From NCBI RefSeq assembly GCF_000003815.2, contig NC_049979.1, positions 9,508,267 to 9,572,266 of the forward strand: DNA of 64,000 nucleotides, written 5' to 3'. Shown here in pieces: positions 23,233 through 36,600 of this stretch. How positions within the stretch are numbered: position 1 is the first letter of the stretch; every line of letters begins with the position of its first letter. The notes under the pieces are model-generated. The model made no database searches. It had not been told where the DNA came from and saw only the letters and a program-made list of their open reading frames with translations. Source of the stretch: Branchiostoma floridae (Eukaryota > Chordata > Leptocardii > Amphioxiformes > Branchiostomatidae). A program made the position numbers and the translations under genes.

Positions 23233-24302
23233 AACCTCCTTGGTACTAGTACAACTGGCTCAGGATGTGTGCAAGTATTCATGTCAGAGATTGTTTGACA
23301 ATGTATTTTAAAATTAAAATCTGTTTAGAGGTAAATCAAGAGTGTATATCAAATGTTAAAGAATTTAAATCTGAATAGCTATGACAGCATATTGTGCAAT
23401 ACACAATGTAGGCACAAGCCTAGGGAGTGATTTCTGAATGGCTGAATTTTTCTTTGAAAAGTGATGTAACTACAGTATATTTTCATCTTGTCAAAATTCC
23501 CACAACTTAATTTCCTTCAAAGAGAGAAGTGGAAACAGTGTCAAATGTTTACCTAATACTGCCAACATGTGTGCTCATCTTCTTCCAGCTCAGTTGAGTC
23601 TTTCCAAGGATCAATAACCTGAAACAGAAAATCTGGATTTTCTTGAGATTTAGTGTAAAATTCAGGCCCGACCCAGTGGAACTTTACAACAGCTTAAGAG
23701 TTTGCTCAATACTTTTTGAACCATACACATTTCTCAAGTACTTGTATGTTGTTTGGGCTGTAGTAGAATTTTCCTTCTCTTCTAATGATGAATACAGGTA
23801 CAATACTCTGATATTATGTTGAACAATGACAGGACTTAGCTTGTATGCTAACAGTTTTGTGTTTTTGAGATACCATTAGCCAATCAAGGAAAATATAACT
23901 TTTGTAGAACACCCACATAGTGCAGGAACAGTGATGAAAAAGAGCAATGAAAATGACAAGTCTGTTACTGTTCTAATGATTTATGTGTTAAGGCTTATAT
24001 CTTACATGTTGCTTAACTTTTATTACATTTACTAAGGATGTTAAAACTCCTTGCATTTACCAAACACGGTTCTTTCTTCTCATTTACATTCTATGTACAG
24101 CTTGTTTGAGATTATAATTATGGATGATTGATCTTCAAGTTTGAATAAACATTCTTGCTGGACATGATTAAGAATTCTCATGCTGCATTTGCATTGATAA
24201 GACATTACAATGTCCTTGACCCTCCCATTGCCTGTTTAGGTGGGGCAGTGTAGCACTGCACCTAGTGGAGTACAGTGGAACTGCACCCTAGCCAAGGAGG
24301 TT
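23233..24302. repeat. Possible ~1.07-kb element bounded by inverted AACCTCCTTGG
   Basis: AACCTCCTTGG at 23233-23243 is inverted as CCAAGGAGGTT at 24292-24302. The pair has the same orientation as the termini of the small MITE at 3805-3973. No target duplication was found, and the interior has no clear gene, so this may be two unrelated copies of the motif. Confidence 0.3.
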
Positions 24303-27300
24303 ATATCCTTGCCCTAGCATAACAGTAACTGTAGTTGATGGCAACAGTAGTAATGATTAAGCTAGTCCAAACTCAGTTTAAGTTGTCATCATCTCAGAGG
24401 TGAAGGTTAATGTGCTTCTAATAGGTCTATGAATATAAGTAGAACCATGAAATATGCAAAAAATAATGGATTTTCATGTTATCTTGGTGTGTGTGACTTT
24501 GAGTGCACATGCACCTGCGCAAACCTAGAGTACCTTGGCCTCACCTAAGTGTTTACATCTTGGATCAAAGATTCAGAATTTCAGATCCAACACTTAAAAA
24601 GAATTAACCATTCTCCTTCATTATCAAATACCAGTAGGCACTTTCTCAAGTGCTGTCATAAGCTTTGAACATGATGAAAAGGAGCCGTCCCGTACATCTC
24701 ATCTATAGGCAATGTAAAGACTTTGGTCATGATCTCGGGGACTCTTGAATAGTCGGAAATAACTTCAAACAAACAACATTTAGTGAAGCTGAAAGTTTAA
24801 TTACATGTACATGTACAGTCATGGTGAAACTTTGGATGTGTCTACTTCTGACTTGCTGCTGACTGCAAGGTTCCTCATGGATTAACAGACCACACTAACT
24901 CTATCCCTTGGTTCCACAACAAAAGTATGACTTGTGCTCAGTTGGTGTCTTGTGAGGTTGGCATAGTATACGAATTGTGCAAAACATTGCACCTTATGGT
25001 TGAGAGTTCTTAGCTCAACAGTCTCCCAAACCAGCCCCAGAACCTGACAATAGAATATAACCAGAGTGTTCTTACAATTAATTCCAATGAGAAACTTGCA
25101 AGTCACATTGTATTACATACAGCAAGAAGAAATGAATCCAAACAACAGTAGTGCAACAATTAGAACATGGAAACTTCAAAAATTCCCTGCCAATGAAAGC
25201 TAACCATCGGAGCCTAACAGTATGAACAAGTTGTGAGTGGTGTCTTACAGCCTGAATCTGACCAGTGCAACAAATTGGCAATTGCCTAGCAATGATCTGT
25301 AGACACCTAGAATAAAGGTGTATGTACAATCAGCATTAGGCATGACAATGAGATGCACTTAATTTCCAAGCAGATGTTGCAAAGAAAATAGCAAGGTCAG
25401 AGAAGCCCAACCAGTCAGAAAACAAGTGTTCCACTGTAACATCTGCTTGCAGACTAAGATGCACTGACACTTCCCAATCTTGGCTGCAGAACATGAGAAA
25501 TATAACAGTTACATGCTCCTGTTTCTCCAATAGATTATATAACAAATCTGCAGTACATCAATACATTATATGGGACCAAGCAAGAACAACATTATTCTTT
25601 CTACCAGTAGTACCTTGTGTAGTATACTGACACTATACAGAACATAATGGTGCTCAAGAGCCTGATATGCAACTCATATTTCCCTACAGTTTGTTACATG
25701 TAAGTGGTAAGATTTAACAGTGCATGCACACAATAATAGTGGCTCTATCCTGTTCTTGTAACAAATGCATTAAATGTTTATAATTATATACCATTTAAAT
25801 ATATGGATATGCTGCAGGTATGTATTTAACACAATCCAATATCATTTGGCCAAATATCATCACTTTTTTCAAGTGCACATTTTAGAGCAGTGTCAAGCAA
25901 AGAAAAAAAAACATTCATTAAAACTATGAATCATTATCATTATCAATTTTTCAGATTCCATGAAAAAAATCTACAAGTATGAAATGAAACATTTCCATGG
26001 AAAGCCACTTTTCCCATAGAAGCATTGGCAAATTGTGCTTTTCAATGATGACATTATTCTCATTAAGTTGACAGACAGAAATGTGGACATAGCTTTGGCC
26101 ACTTATTTTGGATTGTGTTATACACGTCTATTTTCTTATTTCATCATGACATAATTCCTGGCTGCTACCTCCCTAACAACATTGAGCAACGCTGCTGTGA
26201 CTGTCTGTGGAAATTTTCAGGAAACTTTTCCCCCTTAACTATCTCCGTGCTGTGGTTCAATGTACCAAACTTTGCGTTTGTAACCAGTATAACTGAAGTT
26301 AGCAGGGACAAGATCGAAAGAGTGCTAGATTGGCTTGGTGTAAGATAGCTGATCATGAATGATGGTCCAGACATATTTACTCGACATGCTACTGTACATG
26401 AACTTTTGGATACTACAATCTTACATGTTAAGTGACAACTAACGTAAAACACAACACAACACAGTAATCTAGACATAATACATAATACATCTTGCAGCTT
26501 TTAGAAATAATTTATGACCAAATCTACTCAGTTTTTACTTCTCCATCTCTGTACATAATTACATTCTTATATCTTTTGATTCTGACTCACAAAAATAGTT
26601 GCACTCTCTCCTCTGCTTGTGATCAGATAATTATCAAATTTATGCTTCTTTCTCATCAAGCAGTCTTCAAAGCTAACTCTACACTAAGATGACTTGACTT
26701 CCTTTCCTATTGATGCTGAAGTACACATGTATGTCTAACACATTCACAGGAGGGTATCTATAAATGTAACGTTTCAGAACTGTCTTTGACCAATGTGCAA
26801 ATCCTAATTTTATAAAATAAAATCTAAGGTTACATATATTTCTTATTTCATACATTTAAATTCATTTCCTCTTTTTTCTCTTCTTTCTTTCACTAACCAA
26901 AAATGGTCTGGACAGTAAACAATTGCAAATATACAGAAAATCCAACCATTTCTTGGGGGGGAATTCTACAGTTAAGAATATTGCTTGAATATTTTATAAA
27001 CCAAGAAAAAATTGATCTCAAAATTCAAAGAGCATGCATGAGAGTTTGGCAAAATACACTTACTAGTACCAGTATCAGAATATTTCCTTTGTTTCTTATG
27101 TACTTATGTTTTTGTATACCGTAAACTGAAAACATTGGGATTCAAGAATTAAGTTTTCCACTACCATCAGTATTTTTCCCAGCCATCAGAAAGTGCATGA
27201 AGAATGGATTAGGGCTGCTGATCATAATAGGATAATGTTGTTGCTAATCACTACATGAAACTTCTCCAAACTTTTTGGATGTTTGTTAATGTACCATAGC

Positions 27301-28371
27301 ATCACAATCCCTATGCAGAGTAAATTATAAGGATTTTCCCATTCTTCTACATTTGAATCTTCTACAATGGCAATAGAAAATGCTCTACCCTGTTTTCTTT
27401 TGTACCATGGGAGACTACTGTCTACTCCTGACACCAATCTACATCATGTACATCTTTGGTATCGTCTCGTTCTGGAATGTCAATCAGTTGGATTATGTAA
27501 GACAAGGAATAAACACTATCTTCAGACCAAACTGGCCACTTCAAGAGTTGTACCTTTAACACTGGCCTATCATATAGAGTGTTGTTGACTGCTGCTGGAT
27601 AATGTACACCAAGGACATACTCAGGAATTGGCAGGAAGAAATAGGTAAAATTGTAAAAAGCTTCAGCATTTTTTTAAAATTAAGATGTACTTGATTTTCA
27701 GCTACACAACCAAAGGGATTTTACCTGTTATGGTAAGCCTTTTAGCTACCTTCCTTTGGGCTTCATTCTATTCAATACTTCTTGGATGTTTTGTCTTTTG
27801 ATGTACAAGGGAAGGGTGTGGCTTGGAGCATGGCTGAGTCTATACCCCGCTCATCTTTCTTTGTTACTTTATGTTGAGGGTAGCTAAAAGGTAACTTAAC
27901 TGTCAACTGATGAAATCTCTTTCGTTGTGTTGCTGTTGATGGTAAAAAAAAGGTTGCCCAATCCAATCCTAGTTTGAAGTCAATGGTTGAAATCCTTGGT
28001 GGACAGGTCCTAAATCAAACTTAACCCTTCTTGTAGTTGTTTACCCATCTCTTTCTAGTACAAGTATAATGTATATTACAAAAAAACATCCCTCTGGTAA
28101 TGTAGTTTTCTGTTCTGTACAGTGCTTAGTTGTTTGTGCTTGAGACATTGGTTCCATTATACAGGAACACAGAGTTCCGTTGTTACCATTTCATGCATAC
28201 GTAGGTTTGTCAAGAGAAGCAAGAGATATGTTTCTGTGAGCAGGACCCAGTCCTGTACACCATTGTTCCCATTCATTTTGTTTGGCTGTGCCTACCTGTG
28301 CACAGGGATCATAAGGACAATCCAACAACTAATGGCCCCTTTGATGATAATAGTCCACCTGATGCACAAAC
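24303..28371. other. Intergenic stretch, no confident gene
   Basis: About 4 kb between ANKEF1 and menin. Open frames on both strands (for example the - strand frame 24882-25106, which follows a TATTGTCAG acceptor-like site) match no family I recognise. Part of the right-hand end must be the menin 3' UTR, but I saw no convincing - strand AATAAA near 28371. Confidence 0.5.
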
Positions 28372-31300
28372 TTACTCTCTCCTTGGTCGCCGTCTGGAGC
28401 TCCCATAGTCAAAGTCACCACTCATTCTGGACCTCTTGACCACCTGCACCTGCGACTGCGCGGTCAGCTGCAGCTTGATTGCACTGGCGTTCAGCTTCCC
28501 CGTGGAGGTCAGCAGCTCCTTCAGCCCCTTCATCTTTGCACTGGAGAACTTGACGATCGGGAGGGGAGGCATGGGAACCTTGAATTTGTCATCCTCCGTC
28601 GTACCGAGAACGGGCGCGGCATTGCCCCGACTCGCGGCGTCTCCCTGGCCCTGCGATGTCTGGAAAGCCATCTCTGCAGGGCTCTCCGCTTTCAACACAG
28701 ACTCCATGGTCATGCCCGGAAAGGGGTTGCCATTGGACCGCTGACTGAGGAACTCGCTCACGTCGGGTCGGGAGTCCGCCGTGCGCGTGGCGAAGGGACT
28801 ACAGCTGCGCTCCAGCCCCCCCAGCAGGTACTCTGGGTTCAGGATGTTCTCCCCGCACTTGGCCGCCAAGTCAGCAATGTTCGGGTGTGGCGCCTCGTTC
28901 TGCGAGTCCGGGTCCACTTTCGAGGCCAGGCTCTCAATAGTGGACAGCAAGGTCTCATTGGTTAACCTGGTATTGCCACTGTGCTCCTGTCTGTTCTGTG
29001 AATCTGCCTTCCCTTTCCCCTCCTTCCCCTTCAGCACTACCCCATTCTTCTCACCTTTGCCTTTTGCGATGGCCCTACTGCCTTTTGACCCACGACCTCT
29101 ACCTTTCTTTGGCTCCTCCTTCTCCTCTGTCTTACTTTCTTCTTTATCTTTGTCCTTCTCCCCTTCCTCCTCCTCTTCCTCTTCATCTTTTAACACTTCC
29201 CCTTGATCTCCTATTAAGAGGATGTTCAACTTTGACCTGACTTGAGGTGAGAAGCTGTTTATAGATTGCACAATGTGCTTGGCCCATCCAATGTGAAGGA
29301 CTGGCGTTGAGCTCCCTTCTTCCCATTGGCAGATGCCGTCGTACAACTGCAGCAGGTAAGCAAAACATTCTGGGTCATTCAGCAACGGTGACAGTGGTAC
29401 TGCCACTGGGGTGGACCGTCCGTTTGACTTCTCTGAAGAGTCGTCAGTGCTGGAGGCGGGAGATAGCGCAGGTGACTGCAAGGTTGACAAGCTAACCGAC
29501 TTCAGCATGTTTGGAATGAGCTCGTGAGCGATCTCAAGGAACTCCTTGTAAATTTCTTCATCTTCACGGTTGTAGTTGTAGCTATGGGCCAAGAAAATGA
29601 CACAATGAACTGGCTTTCTTGTTGCCATTTTATTCTGAAAACCATTTCTAAACATTTCATCTCGATACCAAGAGACAATCACCACCAAAAGAAGAACATT
29701 TGATCATGTCACACCATCTTATCACAGACTCAACACTTACCTTCTGATGACATTAGCTGCTTGAGCCCAGCAATGAAGAGCATCTTTGAACTGACCACGC
29801 CTGAAAGCAATAATTTCAGAGTTAGGAGATCCTGTGCTCTAACATGGGACAATGAAGGTACATACAGATATTCAAAAGATACAACCACCATTCCACCAAC
29901 AGTAAGTGTGTGAGGCAGCACATGTATATAATGACACAAAAGGTATTCAAAATATTTGGACCATGGTAAGAAAGCCTACCTGTAATAGTGGCCACCAAGG
30001 TATGTATATGGGTAGACATGCTGGTTGTTGTAGTACACCTTGCCAGCATGGATACCTTCATGGAACAGCTGAATAGGAGGTGGTTTGTCTGGGGTGGGGT
30101 CGATCTCCTCTAAATCAGCCAGGTTCCCCAGAGCCATGGGATACCTTTCAGAGGAAAACCATGAAAAATGAATCACATACTGGAGACGCAGGGCCAACCT
30201 GCTTCAGATTTGTCCAGTTCACACAATACGTCTTTGTGTAACTGTTGATACATTGACTTGCAGTTGAAATGGTCTAAATTTCAACTCTCTTTGAAACATA
30301 AATGCCTTCCATGAATATTGCTTATTTAATTTATTAAAAAACAGGTAACAACACACTCACCTATGGGACTTTTGCATCACCTGGGTGGCTACAAATGTTG
30401 TGTGCTTTAAGAATTAAGATGACAAAATAGGGTAAACAAAAGAAGGAAGTCTTACTTTCGTAGATGCCCCATCTCATACAGCAACCAAAGCAGCTCCTAT
30501 AGTGGGAACAGGACAAGTGGCAACGTCACAAGTAGGTCACAGATAGTAATGCTCACTGCTGGATACATAGTTTAACTTTACTAAATTGTACACAGACAGT
30601 GTGGCTGAGATTCAGTCAGAGTAAGGTTAGTTAAGTCCCTGACTTGCCCCTACCTATAACCAGTGCCAAATTTGGCCAGCTGGTCTATAGAGCCCAAACA
30701 AGTGTCTGTACAAAGACGTACCTGTTGCAGTGATGCCATCTCAATGCTGTCTGTGTGTGAGTCTATGGATGGATTGATGGCTGACACCATGGCTGCCACC
30801 TCCATGCTCCTGGTACACTGCACAGGAAAACCATACAGATACAGCCAGCTCTTCTCCGCCACACCCACACTGATGGGCTGCCCTCTCTTGTCCTCGTTCC
30901 CCTTCCCGTGCCAGGTCACCTCTGCTGTCTCTGCACCCTTGTCCCCAAAGGTTACCCAGGCATGGTCTTCAGACAGGGCCAGGTGGACATCCTTGTAGCC
31001 GAGCACCTGGCAGGCAGCGACCACAGCAAATGCAACCCCGAAACAGTCCAGGCGATTTCCTATTAACACACAGGAACAAATGAATCAATATTACAAAAAC
31101 AAAAACTACAAGTCAACTAACAATCCATAAATATCACCTCCCCAAAGAACTATGATGGGCATAATGACATTAAAGCAAACTGAATCCAGTTCAAATCCAT
31201 CATCATCATCATCATCTCTCTTCGTGCTATGTAATGGTAAACAATTACACAAGTAATAACATACAACAGCCAAAGGGACCAAACATAGAGTCCCTTTTCT

Positions 31301-33080
31301 GTTCCCTTTTTTGGCAATAACTCAAAAGGCATATTGACCAAGTGACTCACAATGTAGAATACATTTGACTTCGGGCAGAGAAGAGGATGAGTCAGTCATG
31401 CCCATCAAGTTTTTTTTTTAAATCATCGTCAAAGATGATCGTCACCAGCATCTAGTTACATCCCATCTCCATTTAAGTCAGCTAAGGTGTAAATCTGAAG
31501 TCTCCAAAATGTATCTAGCTTCCAGGTCAAACATAATATACATACACATACACCATGTACACACAGACACGCATGCTTTTTTTTTTCTTCATCAGCTTTT
31601 ATTACAGATAATAGTCTATTACAAAGTCAGTTTAAATTCAATGGATTGGCACGTGGTGATTTATTGACACGTTATAGTAACGTTACAAGTCTATAATTTA
31701 GCCATTTACTGCGTGATTGTACCTGCCTATTTGCACATTATCACTGAGGAAGTTACCCATCACGCTTTGTTAGCACAGTTCCTCGGCAACCTATCAGAGG
31801 ACATTAACCAACCAGCAACCTCACTTCCAGTTGGCAAATGGCATACTTGGCAAACTTCCAAGACATCAGGTATGTAAAATTGTATAGTCTGGGCAGATTG
31901 AAATGCAAATAACGGACAGGCGTGCTATTTCCGCACAGCAGGACAGAGGCCGTGGCACCTGGTATGCATGACATATGAGGCCTGTTTATTGACACTTTGC
32001 CATTATTACGAGGTGAATTGTCCAAAAAAAGTATGGCAGGGTGCCTGTCGTACAGCTCTCCACTTACATGACCCCCTGAAGTGATGCATCAAGCATAGCC
32101 AGATGGCCATGTTGGCTGAGATACATGTTGGAATACAGATGTAAACAATGACTCTCAATTGGTATGTGTACTATGCATAATGCATGTCAAGGTACACTGA
32201 CTCAGAGTCCTACCTTGCTAGAAATTGGCTGGTGATGTCATCAATGAATCATGGGCTGGGTCTAATTACATGCAATAAATAATGGGAAGTCCCTACCAAC
32301 TTGCATGACAAATGAGGCACAGATAGAAGGAAACCAAATGTTCCCTCTTAGGCAGGCCATGACAACCGCTGCTTATGTACAGTTTTGTGTCTACCAATTT
32401 CCATGACAAGCATGAAACCGTTATGTTAACCTACTGCCCCACATTTGCTATTGTTATGAATCATCAGGTAACGGTAGCGAAAACGCACTGGTTTGGAACA
32501 AATGACATAACAGACAATGTCAAGGCACTATGAGTTCGGCATACCGCTGCCATGGCTCCATTTGAAGAACTGACACCCCCTCTAGCAAATCCAGTGCTGG
32601 GTAACGCCCCCTGCCCCCCTCCCCCTTGGTGCCATGCATGCGCATGTCGTAAACAACGGCAACGTTACCTGTGAGATAGCTGTAGAGGGACTGCAGATGC
32701 GCTCTGTCGGTATGGTACGACCGTGACAGCGAGCTCCATATCACGTCTGACACCTTTTTGACGAGGTCCCGTGTTGCCACCCCGTGCGTGAACAGGCTTA
32801 GATCGACAGACCCTTTGATCTGACAGACGAACTTGTGGTACAGAGCCTCCACTGGAGCCAGCTCCACTACCGGGAAGATCGGCTCCAAATTAGCCCCGCT
32901 ATCTACCTTGTTTAGAGCCCTGTTGTTGGTCAGGACATTCTCAATATACCCCAGGGTGACAGAGAGCAATGCAAGATTGGGCTCCACGCTGCATGACAGT
33001 TGCGATCGAAAGAGTTCCACGACGGATTTTATGTCCTGCAAAGGGAAGTGGCGTTTATCCTCATCTCGAAAGCCCGCCAT
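28372..33080 (-). CDS. MEN1: Menin, nuclear scaffold of MLL/KMT2 complexes
   Basis: Six coding exons: complement(28372..29581, 29741..29800, 29980..30144, 30456..30496, 30722..31059, 32669..33080). Phases close to give 741 residues (human about 610). Strong family blocks: [94 protein letters not shown], then EDEEIYKEF and [20 protein letters not shown]. Menin binds the MLL/KMT2 N-terminus, LEDGF and JunD in the nucleus and acts as a tumour suppressor in mammals. The extra length lies in the last exon: an acidic/Lys-rich linker (poly-Glu then GRGRGSKG) and a Ser/Pro-rich stretch. The C-terminus (from about residue 685) is conserved ([21 protein letters not shown]) and basic, likely the nuclear localisation signal. 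A 41-nt micro-exon (30456-30496) carries [11 protein letters not shown]. Start context is CAACATGGCGGG. It is divergent from CLPTM1. Confidence 0.96.
31060..32668 (-). other. Menin intron 1
   Basis: The 1.6-kb intron (GTAACG...TTAATAG) contains a (CAT)6 microsatellite at 31198-31215 and otherwise no recognisable feature. Confidence 0.6.
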
Positions 33081-33603
33081 GTTGAGTGAAATTGCTCACT
33101 GCGTCAGCGCGCGCAAAACTATTCGAATCAACGGCACAGTCTACTTGACAAAGTGGGGGTGATGTTACTTAGCTATTCACAAGAAATAAATACAACAATC
33201 TCTTGATCCTTGAAATCAGCTCGATTATTGTAGGAATTCTTTATTTCTATAAGCTTCTTCCATTGATTTCACTTATATCTATTCTTAGAATTACTTTGAT
33301 TCTTTGAACTTTTCATAAGTTACACGTTGACAACCGTATGATCTGTTCCGAACAAAAAGTGACCAATAAGAGGACATCTTCATCCAGGCCATGACGTAGC
33401 ATGCAATTTCGCAACAGAAACTGCAAATCATGGCTACCTCAGCGGATGAATCATAGTCGTCTAGGTTTCTGACCTTTTTAAAATCATTCCTGCGTACAAC
33501 ACTCTTCCACATAGGACGGAAATACCCATTTTCTCTGGGATTAATTCATGCAACATCGTCTCGTGAAATCACTCGTATTCACGCGAGATCTTGAAATTTA
33601 AAC
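33081..33603. promoter_or_regulatory. Bidirectional promoter between MEN1 and CLPTM1
   Basis: The two start codons face away from each other 523 bp apart. CpG-rich stretches lie next to each start (GCGCGCGCAAAACT near 33107; TTCACGCGAGATC near 33579), with an AT-rich centre. Both start codons are embedded in YY1/TISU-like contexts: CAACATGGCGGG on the - strand at 33080 and AAACATGGCGGAC at 33601-33613 on the + strand. No TATA box is evident. TISU elements direct scanning-free initiation on mRNAs with very short 5' leaders, so transcription may start very close to each ATG. Confidence 0.6.
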
Positions 33604-36600
33604 ATGGCGGACGCACAGGCGAAAGAAAACACCGGTGCCACGGCAGAAAATGTTGTCAGTAACGCCGACACTGGCGATACTGACGGTCAAGTTGTAGCTC
33701 AGCAGGAGCAAGATGGTCAGGTGCGTTGTTCGACCCAGTTTCTATTTCCATTCATTGAATTGCAAAGATTGTATTCGACAATAATGTAGACGTGGATTTT
33801 GTGAATGAGTCACTCATGACTTACCTAGCATACGGAACGATACTCATAATTTTTCCAGGCCGGCGCTCCTGCCCAGCAAGAGCCCCTGGAACAGCCACAG
33901 CAAAACACCTGGCAAGTGATAAAGAATGTCTTCTTCCGAATCTTCGTCGTCTGGATGATTGCCAGCATGTTCAAACGTCAGCCAGCCCAAGAGGGCTCGG
34001 ACCAAGGAGGGGTCACCACCCGCAAGCCTGCCCACAACCTCTTCCCTCCTGGCACGAGGATGGTAGGACCGAACGACCTTCCGATAGAAATCTAGTCTAT
34101 GATTCTATCACTCTATGGGTAGTATGGGGCATGAGAAACAAACTGTAATGGAGCTGTATCATAGACATATGTTTGTATGAGACTTGATTTCTTTGGTTTG
34201 TTTCTAAAACGTTGAGTGGAGTAGAGAGGAGTGGTTGGTTTTATACTCACCACTGTTCAATAAGAGTTAAAATTATAATGTTAATTATGTATGTACCATC
34301 ATATTCACTGGGCCAGGCAGACAATAGAGTAAACTTGTGTTTTAGCTGATTGTGTTCTAACTAAATTATATAATCATGTAAGCCAGTAAAGTTGAACATA
34401 CTAAAAGTACTAGTGTTGGTGAAATTTGGCATATTTTATTCTCAGTAATTGAATAAACCAATAATTTATCTATAGTATATCACCCCTCTTTAAGTTTTAT
34501 AAAAGGTAGTCCAGATTAAAGCCATTTCGTAATGTTTACAAAAGAATTTATCATGATGTTCATTGTTTAGTCTGTGTAACACAAACTCTGCTGTCCGGGC
34601 TGTAACTGGCCCCTCCCCGCGGGGGCAGGCAGATGTTGGGCGGGCTGCTATAGTATAAGCGAGATTAAATCAGGCTATTCATTGTTGTGTTGTTGTGTAT
34701 TTTCCTACAGGATCTACGAGTGTACCTCTCAGAAAGTGAGCACTTCAAGGAGTTCAATGACACCAGTAAGCTGTTCTGGCAGAAGAAGGGACTGACATAT
34801 GGGGACTGGGACAGCGGGGTCGACAAAGACGGGTCATTTAAATATGAAGCAGAAATCACAGCAACAGAGGTTTGCATGTCATACATATATAGTAGTTGAA
34901 AACAACAGCACATACTAAGTTGGTATAACTACTATGAGCTGTATACCAAGTTTTTCAGGCCGGTTAACACTTCAGCTGTTGTCTTTTGCTCTGTGTTTGA
35001 TGTAAGAAATGTTAGGTAAGATACAAATTTAGACCCCTGCCATTACAGTCTATCCTTGAATCCAGAATCTAGCCTTGAACTTAGCGCTTACTTATGCCAT
35101 ATTTGAAGGGTATATTCTGCACGTGCAAACTCATTGAAATATTGATAGAAATGAAGTAGAAATGTATCTCAATCAAAAGTAAGGTAGATGACAAGGACAC
35201 CCTGCAAAACTCTGTATGATGAACCAAGGACTACTAACTTTCCAAAGTTGCTATCAGAAACCTATCTTTTGTCTTTCAAGGTCATTGTATTGATCTGAAA
35301 ACAGTAATTGTTTGCTTAAGAGTCTTGATTACAAGTAAGTACAACCAGAATACTAATGAGTTTTGTTTTATTTCAGCATATGAAAAATAATGGGTCAATG
35401 TGGATCCATGTCTTTCTGACCAAGAGCGGCAAGTCACCTGACCCAACCCAGAAGAAGCTTTATTCAAGAGCATCTACCATATACAAGAAGAAGAGTAAGA
35501 AATACATACTTGTGCATTCTTTTGAGTCCATGTACACATGTATGATGACAGTAAAAAAAACTGTTACAAAATCAAGTCTTTACAGATGTTGTTATCGATA
35601 TCAAGTAAAGTCTGCTTTATTTGTGATATTAGAAAAAGAATGTGGCATACCACAATTACCTGTACATCAAATGGAGTTCAAGGTGGCATGATTCTCATAG
35701 ATATTTTCATCTGAAAATACACCCTAGTGCTTTTTGATATATGTGTTATTAGTGTGACTGTACCACCTGTAATTGTTTGTTCCCACATCAGTGCTGAACA
35801 GGTATAAGAAGAAGAGATACCTGAAGACCCAGAACCTTCTGACTGGTGCAACTGAGCTGACTCTGGAGGACCAAGCGGTAGGTCCTAGTTTTTTGCTGCA
35901 GCTTGACCATCTTCACTTCATTTCATCAAGATTACTTAAGTTCCCAGTCCTTTATTAAGTACGACCATTTCTTTCAAGAAGTAGAGTATTTGATTGCAAT
36001 AAGAAGGGGAAATCTAGAGAAGCACAGAGGCAAATGGGGCACTTTCTGTATCCAATGATTTATTCCTGCATCAATATCACAGTTTATTTCTGTTTTGAGT
36101 TACAGTTTGGGACAAGTTGATGTCCCTTTGTTTTGTTGTGTTGTGTTGTGTTGTGTTGTGTTGTGTTGTGTTGTGTTGTGTTGGTTCATACTACTGAATA
36201 GAAAATTAAAAAAATTAAAAAAAGATTACTTGTGTCTTGAGTTTTTTATTTTTATTTGGTCATTCAATCATCAATGTGACATTTTCTCAATTTCACAGAA
36301 AGCTGAAAATTCCACAGTGGAGATCCTGTCTCACTGGCACCCCAACATGACCATAAACCTGATGGACGATCACACTCCGTGGGTCAGGGGGTCCGTTCCA
36401 GCACCCCTGGATGAGTGTAAGTCATCTGGACCTGATGGTCATTAAGAGATGATGCTGTTAAAATCCTTGCATCCATACATTATATTCGATCATGTAGCGT
36501 GTGTAGTTAAATGGCTTCCTATGAACCAAGAAGTTGCAATTTTCCTTCAATCGACATGCTTGCTACCGGAAAGGGTTGCAGTCCTTTAGATGGGTCCACT

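Noticed and set aside
24882-25106. - strand frame preceded by an acceptor-like TATTGTCAG
   Set aside because: No family match and no partner exon that joins in phase; kept only as a note on the intergenic gap.
28781-29206. + strand open frame of 141 codons rich in Ser/Pro/Phe
   Set aside because: It is the antisense shadow of the acidic/Lys-rich menin linker.
36095-36445. 116-codon + strand frame
   Set aside because: It translates a (TTGTG)n microsatellite fused by chance to CLPTM1 exon 6.
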